Of a stretch of DNA of 64,000 bases, positions 33,710 to 44,317 are shown in pieces; positions within the stretch are counted from its first letter, which is position 1; each line of letters starts with the position of its first letter. The notes beneath the pieces are model-generated. The model was not told where the DNA came from, did not search any database, and saw nothing but the letters and a program-made list of their open reading frames with translations. This DNA comes from Hydrangea macrophylla (Eukaryota; Streptophyta; Magnoliopsida; Cornales; Hydrangeaceae): the NCBI GenBank assembly GCA_033977485.1, contig CM066994.1:26504681-26568680 (forward strand), written 5' to 3'. A program made the position numbers and the translations under genes.

Positions 33710-36577
33710 TGTCACGCCCCGACGTAGCATAAATAAGGAAAGCGTTTAATTTCCTTTATGGACCCGTAGGTCGCGACAGTTTGAAGGATCGATTCCGTCC
33801 CAAACGTCGAACAACCAAAACATAATAATCAGAGCAGAGCAACCAAGGCTTACAAATATTATTCTAACTTAATAAGTATTACAGCACGGGTCATCTAAAG
33901 GCACAGACCGCCTTGAAACAAAACAATAGCTTAATGTCTATTACAGTCATCCTTAAAACAAAATAGTTTAAAACTTAAACATAAAACTTAAAGTATATAA
34001 TTAATAAACAGTTTCTCTCATTCCGAAAGCAGCCATTCTCAATTAGCATAGTCGTACGATTCCTCCTGGTTATAACCTGAAAAGCCTGGACACGAATGTC
34101 CAGGACGCATCAACGTCGTCAGCTTCAAGAAGCTGGTAAATATTAAAAACATAACTTTGAATGTAAAACATACCCACTTACCTTTTTCCATTTTTCAATA
34201 TGTAAAAAATCAATCGTTAAACCGCAGAAAGAATTCATTTTATAAAACAACAAGAAATATATTAAAAGTTGTTCATTCGTAAAAACAGATACTCATGTAT
34301 GGGACTATGCACCACACTCATCTTGCCGACTCTTTTCTCTCGACAGCCACCACAACCCACTATCTTACTCCTGGTATCTTTGAAAAACTAAGATAGCCAC
34401 ACTTTAGCAACGGGGCGCCAGGGAGTGTCCAGTTTGCCTCACACTTTGGTCCGGGGTACCAGGGAGTGTCCAATGCCTCACACTTTGAATACCCTAACCG
34501 CCATGCAAATACCGGGGCAACCCCTCACGCAGTATCCAGACTCGAGTATCAGGGAGTGTCCGTAGGCCACACTTTAGCACTACCATGGGTGCCAGGGAAT
34601 GTCCAAGTTCGGCTTCACACACTTTAACGCTTCCTTGGGCGTCAGGGAGTGTCCAAATTTGCCACCGTCGCATTTCAAAGATACCCTCTCCGCAATCTCA
34701 ACCACAACCACCACCACAACCACAACCACAATCACAACCACAACCACAACCACAAACTCAAACTCATACTCTTTCCACACTACCATTACTCTTTTCCACA
34801 CTGACTAACACCCACATGCATGTACCACTGACTCCATATGAATGACATGGACTTAAACTTAAGCAAAATGCTAAATTAAATGAACAACACACGTACGGGG
34901 ATTGATAACTCGTAATTCATTTCCTTAATCAATTTAAACATAACTAATAGCATACTGTATTAATAAAATTTCCAAACAGAACAGTAACAGTACTTAAAAA
35001 TTGAACCAAACAGTCCCTAAATACAAAAAAGACAAAAACCAGAATCTGCAAGAGGTCGCGCGCGCGACGGGTCGCTCGTGCGATATGCCCAATTTTCATT
35101 TTATATATACTTTTCTGTCTGCCTGAAAAAGCCAAGGTCGCGTGCGCGGGTCGCTCGCGCGACCCTCGCTCGCGCGACTTGCCTAAATTTCATTTTATAT
35201 AAATAAACTTTTCTGTCTGCCTGGAGACGCATGCCTCGCGCGCGCGGGTCGCTCGCGCGAGGGGTCGCTCGCGCGGGCCGCTCGCGGCGCGAGCTGAAGC
35301 TGAGGCTTCTTCTTCCTCGCAGAAACTGCTCTGTTTCAGCTTAATGGGGTCTTTTTGACCCATTTTGCAATTCTAAAGTATATAGGACATGTAATATATG
35401 GATCTCTTCGATTTTTCACAAGGATTATGATTCCAAAATCAATTTAACACCATTTGATCCATAGCTCTCCAATTTTATGAAAAACTAAAACATGTCAAAA
35501 CTTCATTTTCAATATACTTTCTTATATGAACAAATTAAGGTCTAATACTTTAACAGTAGCTACTAGGGACTATAATCTTCCTAAATCATCTCAAAAACTT
35601 CGTTTTGGTTAAGTTTTGAAAATGGTGATTTTGAAGCTCAAGCTTCCATGGTTAAAAATCAACAATGGTAATTAACAATTATACACCCACAAGTAATAAC
35701 TAAGCATGAATTACATTTAAGAGTGAGTTTAAAATACTCACTCAGATTGATAACAGATGAAAAGTTGAGAAAGACTAAGCAATTAAGGATCCAACTCCAA
35801 GCTTTGGCTATGGAGTTTCAAACTCTTCTCTGACTACAATATGTGAAATGCTCTATGTGTTTTCTTTCTATATTTCTCAGGAATTCAGTTGTAGAATGTG
35901 AAATCCAGAGAAGTGAATTGTGTGTGTATATATAGAAGCTCTAATGGAGTGAACTTGATGGCCAAGAATACTCCTATCCTGAAGGTATACATGTATTCAC
36001 AGTAATACATACGTATGTACACTGATATAACCCATCAGTTAAACCAAGAGTCATGTATAGGTGTATAGGGGGTAATTGAAATTGTTTGGGAATTTGGCTT
36101 ATGGCACTAGCAATGCACACTCACAAATGTAACAACCAAACAAGGCCTTATCCAATGATGAGTTTCCATTAATAGAAATAAAGCAATTGTCCAATCAGTC
36201 ACTTCCAAAATCTGTGGAAGTTTAGCACCACGCGGACAGTTTTGAGTATAAACTGGTATTTTCGGGGTGCGGTGTTCACCACAAAAATACAGAAAGTCCA
36301 TTTTAACTTACGAATTGATTTTCTGGTTCTATAAAAATACTGATTGAATCCAAAGAAATTTTTTTCACCGTCTTTGAAATACAGACTTTGAAATCCACAC
36401 GGGTATTATAGATTTTATGAAAATTACAGTTTGACCCCAACAAATTCTTAGCTTGCAATAATTCAAGGAATAAAATTTAGAACATGAGAAATGTAATTAA
36501 ATGAAGCAGTCAATGCCAAATGAAATTAAATATGACAATGCAATTACAAATTAAATATGAAAATGCAAGTTATTACA
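33710..36577 (-). repeat. 5' LTR of element C (2868 bp)
   Basis: TG...CA ends, next to ATATT. The organisation matches the 3' LTR. Differences include a shorter (ACCACA)n tract (about 34696-34756) and rearranged or C-to-T changed CG palindromes at 35050-35290. No credible ORF. Confidence 0.95.
35927..35934 (-). promoter_or_regulatory. TATA box in the 5' LTR of element C
   Basis: TATATATA about 645 bp from the LTR start in element orientation. The same site is at 27464-27471 in the 3' LTR. It is the likely promoter of the genomic RNA. Confidence 0.6.
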
Positions 36578-36699
36578 ATATTACACCATTTATGAATGAC
36601 AGTGTTTTTCATCTTCTATCAATATTTCACATCATAAACGAGAGTTGTCAAATGTCAAAAGTCAAAAGTCCACATACTGAGTTGTCATGTTTCAATGAT

Positions 36700-36863
36700 G
36701 AGTAATGCTATGCTTCCCAAATTTTATTTCCCAAAAGTGCATCCTAAACGATGTGACAGTGGGGCCACATAAATAACTTTCAATCAAAATTCAACTGGTC
36801 CCACTGTCACATCATTTGGGATACACTTTTGGGAAAAAAAAATTCGAAAGCATAGCATTACTC
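36700..36863. mobile_element. Foldback MITE, 164 bp, with 9-bp duplication TTCAATGAT
   Basis: The ends are GAGTAATGCTATGCTT and its exact complement, flanked by TTCAATGAT at 36691-36699 and 36864-36872. The arms include CCCAAAAGTG and GTGACAGTGGG with complements on the right. The 9-bp duplication suggests Mutator-type mobilisation. Confidence 0.9.
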
Positions 36864-36872
36864 TTCAATGAT

Positions 36873-38663
36873 TACCGTTCTTGTATTTTTTGGAATGAAT
36901 GTATGGTTTTTCAATTTTATAGTGTGAAATTGTACACTAATCGGACTGATGTATGAAGTTTTATAGTGTGAAATTTAACACTACAATATAATAATAGTCA
37001 TGATATTTAGCGTGATTCATGACAAATGTACAGAGTTTTCATTTTTTTTTTCTCAGTCATTATCAAGAAATCTATGTGTTAAAATTTTTACACTACCCAT
37101 ATGAACACACATAATAAATTTGGTACTCAATGATGCCCATTTATTCAACATTTCATACTCAATGATATGCCCATTTCACATTATAATAGGACAATCCATA
37201 CGTTTAAAATGAACCAGTTGCACACTACCATAACAGTTAAAGGTCTAAAACTTTATCCTTACAAATCAAAAATAACATATTAATATATTTATTACAATTA
37301 AATCCAATTCAATACATTTGCCTCAGTTGTGTCTACACCAGCAGCAATTTCAGAATTGAATAACTGATAAGGGAAACATTCTAATAATACTTACAATGGA
37401 ATTTAGTAATGTGTTTAATAGTGTGAAATTTCACACTCAACTATTTCAATGTATTAGAATATTTCCCTTATCAGTTATTCAATTCTGAAACTACCGCTAG
37501 CACAGACACAACTGAAGAAAATATATTGGATTCGATTTAATTGTAATAAAATATTAATATATTGCTTTGATTAATATTGTACAAGCTCTAAATGCCATTA
37601 TTAAGAAATTTAAGTATTAAATTTCACACTACCCATATAAACACACTTGATAAACTTGGCAATCAATGATGCCCATTTATTCAACATGTCACACTCAATG
37701 ATGCTCATTTTACATTATTCACATTATAATTGATAGACAATCCATACGTTTATTTAACACTGTGAACTTTTAAACTATCAAAACAATGAAATGTCTTAAC
37801 AAAATTATTCCAAGAAAAATAAAACAGGCATAATAAAATGGTCCGGTCAGTGTGTATGTTAGCGACATATCTTCCTCTTTGCTGTGAGGCCATCTCCCAA
37901 TACCATATGTTACCCTATCGACAGCAGTGTCGTCATCCTAAAAGCGTATAATAACAATTTGATTATTCAGTAGTTTAAACTTGAACATTAAATTCTGCAA
38001 GTCAAAAAAAAAATATTGCTTATTGCGATTGAGAAATTCAACATGCAAATGTGCAATATCATATTCTTTTTTAGTGAGAAATTTTGCACTAGAAACTTAA
38101 AAAAGACAACCATTAGAAATTTGCGATTGAGATCTAACATATGCAATGAGTGTGAAATTTCACACTGTCATTTAGAAAACCCACATGAAAATGTGGAATA
38201 CCAGATTTCTTTTTAGTGAGAAAGTTCGCACTAGGAAAAAAAAAAAGGGAAGATAAAACCAATGGAAAACTTGTGATTGAGAATTAACACATGCAAATGA
38301 GTGTGAAAATTTGCACGAAAAACACCACAAAATAAAAACCAAAGTACTAACCCCTACCTGGTAAAACCTGTGACCCAAGTCAACTTACCCGACAACCCAC
38401 TGAACGAATCGTATCATTGGTGTTGGTGTTAAATTTCAGAAAAGTGCCTAATTGTTATCAGTGTGAAATTTTACACTGTGAAAATAGATAACTTATGAAT
38501 AATTGCATGTTATTCAGAAAAAGTATCAGGTTTATAAAATAATGAATGTTCAGACAAGTGATCAGATCAAAACGAATGCAAAAACTGGAGAAGGACTAAA
38601 ACATGTATAACGAATGGCATTACCTGCTGTCACTATCGATCCAAAAGGCTTCCTTATATATCT
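36873..38663. repeat. AT-rich noncoding region with recurrent AGTGTGAAATTTCACACT palindromes
   Basis: Perfect 18-mers stand at 37420-37437 and 38149-38166. Near copies stand at 36921-36938, 36965-36982, 37075-37094, 37616-37630, 38073-38090, 38215-38232, 38300-38316 and 38460-38477. The spacing is irregular. No ORF is convincing. The region also holds the inverted and direct repeats listed separately. Confidence 0.8.
37063..37751. repeat. Direct repeats flanking a large inverted repeat
   Basis: About 145-bp direct copies at 37063-37205 and 37603-37751 (both with CAATGATGCCCATTTATTCA and end CCATACGTTT) enclose an inverted repeat. Its arms at 37277-37390 and 37448-37564 share ATTGAATAACTGATAAGGGA. 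A perfect AGTGTGAAATTTCACACT palindrome lies almost at the centre. Confidence 0.85.
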
Positions 38664-39025
38664 TGTAATACCCTGTATTTTCGGATGTGTATTTATAAAT
38701 GGAATTTAGTGTAGGTATGACTTGATCTTATAACCTTACCCTTCTGTTGGTAATTTTAGTATTCCAATCGATTGGAACATTACCGAATTGATTGCCAACT
38801 TTGGAGTCCCAATCTATTGCCCTTGCCGACATAACCGATCGATTGCCTTCATAAATATCTGAGTTCAATTGATTGCCTCTTGGTCCCAATCGATTGTCGA
38901 GAACTGAACTTGGTCTCCAAGTTTGTTTCGGGTTTTGTTGCGTGGCACTCATTTCTTCTATATATATATGAGTTCATTTTGTGTGTTGGGGGTTTGTTTG
39001 ATAGTTTGGGAGGGAGATATATATG
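38664..39025 (+). repeat. LTR-like fragment with CAATCGATTG palindromes
   Basis: It starts TGTAATACCCTGTATTTTCGG, much like solo LTR H. It then has paired CAATCGATTG-like palindromes at 38765-38896 and a TATATATATA at about 38961-38971. This looks like the first part of a TGTAATACCC-type LTR, cut where the composition changes near 39025. No partner is visible in the window. Confidence 0.5.
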
Positions 39026-40488
39026 TAAGAAAAATAGGTTTAAAGTTAAATTTAAACACGCAACGGAAAGATTAAGTTACAAAAACTTATTGGTAGCCTT
39101 GGATCTACTACTTATTAACTCTATAGATGCGCATAATAAGATGGAGAAGATTCTATAACTTAGGTCTTGATCCCAATTCTGATTTTGTCCTTCTCCTTGT
39201 GTGTGCTACAACAACCTCTAGGAAATCTTCACCCTTATGTCTCCTCGAATGCTTCCCGAAGAGGCTAGAGTCGGTGGGAACTCTAATGGTGAGGATAAAG
39301 AAGGTTTGGGAACCCTAAAACAGTTTCTGCAGCTTGGGGATTAAAACGACGAACCACCTTTTTCTGGACGCAGCTGCCCTATTTGTAGATTCCCAAAACC
39401 GACCTTACTTTCAATTAATCGAAGTGACTTCTGTCGATCGAACCACTTTCGATCGATTGAACCTGTCTAAACTTCAATCGATTGAAGAAACTTCGATCGA
39501 TCGAACTAGTCCTTTCCAAGCATTCTGGCGGAGCTAAGAGTGGGACCTCTTAGGTTCTTAATTACTGGCTCCGATTAATTATTATTCCATCTAGTCAATA
39601 CTCTTAACTAAGGAATCAATAATTAATCAATTATCATTAATGCCACTATAAAATGATAATTGTACTCCAGTGCATAAGAACATAATCCCACATACATAAG
39701 CGATTGCTAGACTTGTATAATATGATACACATGTCCCTCTACCAGGCAGTATTCGTATCTATCATTGGGATGTATGTTTTAAGATACTATCGACCCAATA
39801 GATAGTACATCTTATATTCCTCGAGTATCATTCACTACGCTTGGATTACTAAACATGTCAACAATAACACTTTATTGACAAGGCTGGCCAGCTCTCAATA
39901 ATCACTCCTAGTGACATTCTCGAGGGAATACTTACTCTTCATTTTATTGAAGAAGGTAGAATTCCATCTTGACAATATATTTTCCCAACATTGTATACCT
40001 GATTTACCCAAAATACCCAGGTGTTGATCTTGCAAGACCTCACTGATTGGTAAGTCAAAGCAACCAAGCATACAACTTGCGTCCACAAGTGCCTCAGGAT
40101 TGAGGACATGTATCCCTATACAAGTTTTGAGTTCCTATTGATGGTGACAGCGTTTAGGTGTCAATAGGTTTAACTCAGGTCCGTCAATGCACCGAGTGCA
40201 CTAGCATATTAACTAAGAGTCAAAGACTCTTATGAATGAGATTCATCATTCTACCCCGTAGACGTTAATCATGCTATAGTGTATACCTGATAAGTTATCC
40301 AGACTTATCATCCACTGTGACTTATTTGAAACAACAAGGATTTGTGATTCATATCTCACATGTGTAGTCACATACACAAATGAACCACATACAATGTTGT
40401 TTAAGGATTTTAGTCTAATATTCATCTCATGAACTAACATGCATAAATGAATTATGATATTCCATTGTCCAACTAACTGGTTTGAGGG
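39026..40488. repeat. Unassigned LTR-like or repeat DNA left of element A
   Basis: There is no retroelement domain or host gene. ACACGCAACGGAAAG near 39056 resembles ACACGCAGCGGAAAA near the same end of solo LTR G (8783), so this may be part of a reverse-oriented LTR. CG-centred palindromes stand at 39431-39505. Its right end is where gag of A starts without its N-terminus. Small ORFs look accidental. Confidence 0.4.
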
Positions 40489-40860
40489 CAAAATCAGCAA
40501 GGCAAAAGGAGGAATGAGGGTGGTGATAGGCACCAAGGTAGAACCTTCAAGAGACTGTTTCAAAGAGGCTCTGGTTCTAGTTCCAATGATTTTAGGAGGA
40601 CGCTAAGTAACATACCATTGTGTTCACTTTTTAATCGACCACACTCAGGCCGATGTTTCATGACCAAACCCCAGAATAGGAACCAAGGAGGAGGTAGTGC
40701 TAATTCTACACCTGACATGAGAGGCAAGTGTTATGAATGTGGAGTATTTGGACATCAAGCCAAGGATTGTCCGAGGAGGCAGTCCCAGCAAGGAGCTAGT
40801 TCTATGGCTTCCAATGATGGGGGACAAAAGATAGAACAACGACAAGGGAGAGCATACTAG
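40489..40860 (+). pseudogene. 3' part of gag of element A, with zinc knuckle
   Basis: The frame is open from about 40489 (GQNQQGKRRNEGGDRHQGRTF) through the Asn/Gln/Gly-rich linker to the CCHC knuckle CYECGVFGHQAKDC (40732-40773). The capsid part is missing because the element is truncated on its left. An in-frame TAG at 40858-40860 separates it from protease. Confidence 0.85.
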
Positions 40861-41550
40861 ATGAACCTGGGAGACATGGCTGCTTCAGAGATAGTGGTCT
40901 CAGGTATGGTGCTTGTATGTTCGCACTTAGCACGCATACTTGTCGACTCGGGATCTACGCATTCATTTGTATCGCATGCCTTTGTTGAACATCTGAATGT
41001 AAAATCAGCACCGTTAGGATATGAATTGTCTATTGCTGTACTACTTAGTAAATTGATAATGACGTCTACTATATATAAGATCTGTGAGATCAAACTAGGC
41101 GAGAAGTTAATGACCGTAGACGTTATACCAATTGTGGTGAACCATTTCGATGTGATACTGGGAATGGATTGGTTAGCTCTTAACCAAGCCACAATAGACT
41201 ATGAACGAAAAGAGGTTAATTTTCGATCACTGGTACATGGGAACGTTTATTTCCAAGGGAGTGTGGTTATACCGCTGCCGTACTTGATTTCGGCCGTCCG
41301 AGCGGGGAGGTTATTGAAAAAGGGATGTCAAGGATTCCTATGTTCAGTGACTAATGTCTTAGCGATAGAATCAAGAGTGGAAGACATTCCAATAGTGCGA
41401 GAATATCCAGATGTATTTCCTGATGACTTGCCAGACGTACTGATTGAGATGGAAATTGAGTTTACCATTGAGGTTATGCCAGACTCAAGACCCGTATCAA
41501 AGGCATTGTATAGAATGGCACTTGTGGAATTGAAAGAGCTGAAAATCTAA
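40861..41550 (+). pseudogene. Protease and pre-RT part of element A
   Basis: Aspartic protease with ARILVDSGSTHSFVSHAF (canonical DSG) and DVILGMDWLALNQ. Then comes the linker VEDIPIVREYPDVFPDDLP leading to RT. It is in the same frame as gag. TAA at 41548-41550 probably replaces a Gln codon, and a one-base loss follows near 41570 before RT. Confidence 0.9.
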
Positions 41551-42766
41551 TTACAAAAACTACTTGACAAGGTTCATTCGACCAAGTATTTCACCATGGG
41601 GAGCTCCAGTATTGTTTGTAAAGAAGAAAGATGGTTCGATGCGTATGTGCATTGACTACCGAGAGTTGAACAAGTTGACAATTAAGAACAAGTATCCACT
41701 GCCGAGAATTGATGACCTATTTGATCAACTACGTGGGGAACAAGTATTTTCGAAGATAGATTTGAGATCAGGTTACCATCAGTTAAAAGTGAAGGCCGAA
41801 GACATTGAGAAAACTGCTTTCAAAATGCGCTAAGGACATTATGAGTTCTTAGTCATGCCGTTTGGAGTTACGAATGCACCAGACGCGTTCATGGATCTTA
41901 TGAATCTAGTATTCAAGGATTATTTGGATGACTTCGTGATTGTATTCATTGGCGATATCCTTATCTATTCACCGTTTGAGATAGAACACGAGAACCACTT
42001 GAGGTTGATACTTCAGAGGTTGCGAGAGAAGCAATTATTTGGTAAATTCAAGAAGTGTGAATTTTTGTTGTCTAGTATTACTTTTCTTGGTCACGTGATT
42101 GACAAGAATTAGGTTTTAGTTGATCCTCACAAAGTAGAAGCTGTGTCTAATTGGCAGAGGCCGACATCCATATCTGAAATTCGAAGCTTCTTGGGACTAG
42201 CAGGATATTACCGCCATTTTATTGAGCACTTATCGAAGATTTCTTTACCTATGACCAAGTTGATGAGAAAAGGGGTTATCTTTGAATGGAGTCAAGAATG
42301 TGAAGACAGTTTTCAAGAGTTGAAGTCGAGATTGACAAGGGCACCTATCTTGACAATACCATCCGGAACCGAGGGGTTTGTGATCTATAGTGATGCTTCG
42401 CATCAAGGATTGGGATGTGTGCTCATGCAAGGTGGTAGGGTGATTATTTATGCGTCTAGACAGTTGAAGACACATGAGGTAAATTATCCAACTCATGATT
42501 TAGAATTGGCTGTAGTAATTCATGCTTTGAAGATTTGGAGACATTATTTGTACGGGGAGAAATGTGAGATCTTCATAGACCACAAGAGTTTGAGATACCT
42601 GTTCACACAACGAAATTTGAACATGAGACAGAGGAGATGGTTAGAGTTGATGAAGGATTACGATCTTTCAATAGAATATCATCCGGGAAAGGCTAATGTA
42701 GTAGCCGATGCATTAAGCCGGAAGACGCCAAGGAACTTAGCCGACGAGCTAATGCAACAAAAATAA
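41551..42766 (+). pseudogene. RT and RNase H of element A
   Basis: RT motifs are [54 protein letters not shown] and [12 protein letters not shown]. The catalytic box reads FIGD instead of FIDD, so one metal-binding Asp is lost. RNase H has [40 protein letters not shown] and NVVADALSR, with IDH in place of SDH. In-frame stops stand at 41831 (Tyr position), 42110 and 42764, all in one frame. Confidence 0.93.
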
Positions 42767-43836
42767 ATGGTCAAGGAAATGGAACATTTAGAGCTGGATG
42801 TGATTCCAGAGACTAGTGGTGGCTTAATGATGGCGATCATAACACACCCAGATATTATTGATGAGATCAAGAAAGAACAATTTAACGATGTCTATTTGTG
42901 CAAAATGAGATACGAGATACCTTTGGAAAAATGACCTAGTTTTGTATTAGAACAAGGAACCTTGAAACTTGGAAATCGATTATGTGTACCGAATGTGGAG
43001 AACCTGAAAGAACGACTTTTAGAGGAGGCTCATAGCACTAGATATTCAGTACATCCGGGAAGCAATAAAATGTATCGAAACTTGCGAGAAAACTTTTGGT
43101 GGAAGGGTATGAAGCATGAAATTGCTAAGTATGTTTCTGAGTGTTCAGCTTGTCAGCAAGTGAAAGCAGAAAGACAAGTACCTGCGGGACTATTACAGCC
43201 ATTACCTGTGTCAGAATGGAAATGGGATGAGATTACGATGGACTTTGTTTCAGGATTTTCCCGATCGTTCAATAAGAATGATAAGATTTGGATTATAGTT
43301 GACCGATTAACAAAGTCAGCACATTTTCTACCAATCAAGACGACCAAACCTTCGAAGTTAGCTGAGTTGTATGTGAAAGAGATTGTAAGACTACATGGGG
43401 TTCCAGCTGTGATCATATCGGATCATGATAATAGTTTTACGTCGAGGTTTTGGGAAAGTTTGCAAAAGGCTATGGGTACGAAGTTGAGTTTTAGTACTGC
43501 ATTTCATCCTCAGACCGACGGACAGTCAGAGCATATGATTTAGACGTAAAGGATGTGCTTAGACTTTGTGTTCTAGATTTTGGGAGTGATTGGGAGAAAC
43601 ATTTACCGCTAATGGAATTTGCGTATAACAACAGATTTCAATCGAGTATCGAAATGGCAACGTATGAAGCGTTGTATGGCCGTAAGTATCGATCATCAGT
43701 TTGTTGGACCAAGGTTGGAGACCGAAAGTTACTAGGGCCTGAGTTAATACAGGTGACTACTGAGAAAGTAAAACTGATCCAAGAGCGACTCAGGGCAGCT
43801 CAGAGCCGATATAAGAGCTATGCGGACTCTAAATGA
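42767..43836 (+). pseudogene. Integrase of element A
   Basis: The HHCC domain has HSTRYSVHPGSNKMYRNLRENFWW and CSACQQVKAERQ. The DDE core has ITMDFVSGFSRS, SDHDNSFTSRFWESLQ and TDGQSEHMI, with all three acidic residues visible. TGA stands at 42931-42933, a stop at 43541-43543, and a shift follows before LCVLDFGSDWEKHLPLMEFAYNN. The partner copy B covers the same region with different lesions. Confidence 0.92.
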
Positions 43837-44275
43837 TGACCAATGACGTTTAAAGTGGGTCACTTTGTATACTTACGAGTATCGCCTTCGAAAGGCATTG
43901 TACGATTCAGAAAGAGAGGAAAGCTCAATCCAAGATTTATAGGATCTTTTGAGATCCTAGAGAGAATAGGACTAGTGGTTTACCGATTGGCTTTGTCGTC
44001 AGAGTCTGAACATGTGCATAATGTATTTCATGTATCAATGTTAAGACGTTGTATGACAGATATGAGTAAGATCATTGTACCTGAGCCACTGTAGATTCAA
44101 GAAGACTTGACTTATGTGGAACAATCGATAGAGATTTTAGATCGAAAAGAGCAAGTACTGAACAAAGACAATTCCAATGGTAAAAGTGCTATGGCGTAGC
44201 CATATGGTGGAAGAAGCTACATGGGAAAATGAAGAAGACATGAGGAATGAGTATCCGTACCTGTTCGACGCATGA
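43837..44275 (+). pseudogene. Integrase C-terminus and chromodomain remnant of element A
   Basis: The GPY-like module has VYLRVSPSKGIVRF and RKRGKLNPRFIGSFEILERIG. The two TGA codons at 43834-43839 occupy Arg-Arg positions of the family, consistent with CGA decay. TAG at 44092 is another such case. The chromodomain tail (LKEQVL, WENEED, NEYPYLFDA) is frameshifted near 44160-44175 and ends at 44273-44275. Confidence 0.85.
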
Positions 44276-44305
44276 GGTATAAGTTTGGGAACAAACTTTC
44301 TTTTT

Positions 44306-44317
44306 GGAAGGGAGAGT
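44306..44317 (+). other. Polypurine tract of element A
   Basis: GGAAGGGAGAGT directly before the LTR start TGTCACACCCG. The same arrangement stands before LTR B. Confidence 0.85.

Larger units (their letters stand above)
25229..36582 (-). mobile_element. Element C: nearly intact Tekay/Del chromovirus with ATATT target duplication
   Basis: LTRs at 25234-28113 and 33710-36577 are near-identical. PBS, leader ORF, gag, protease, RT, RNase H, integrase, chromodomain and PPT lie between them in the right order on the - strand. The duplication ATATT (25229-25233, 36578-36582) is perfect. One frameshift in RT and an unusual protease motif are the visible coding defects. This is the youngest complete autonomous-type element here. 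Confidence 0.96.

Noticed and set aside
36921..38477. TGTGAAATTTCACA resembles a bacterial CRP-type operator
   Set aside because: The spacer is four bases and not six, and the context is plainly plant DNA with LTR retrotransposons.
40246..40563. ORF of 105 codons (-) left of element A
   Set aside because: It spans the junction between unassigned repeat and gag of A, so it cannot be an ancestral gene.
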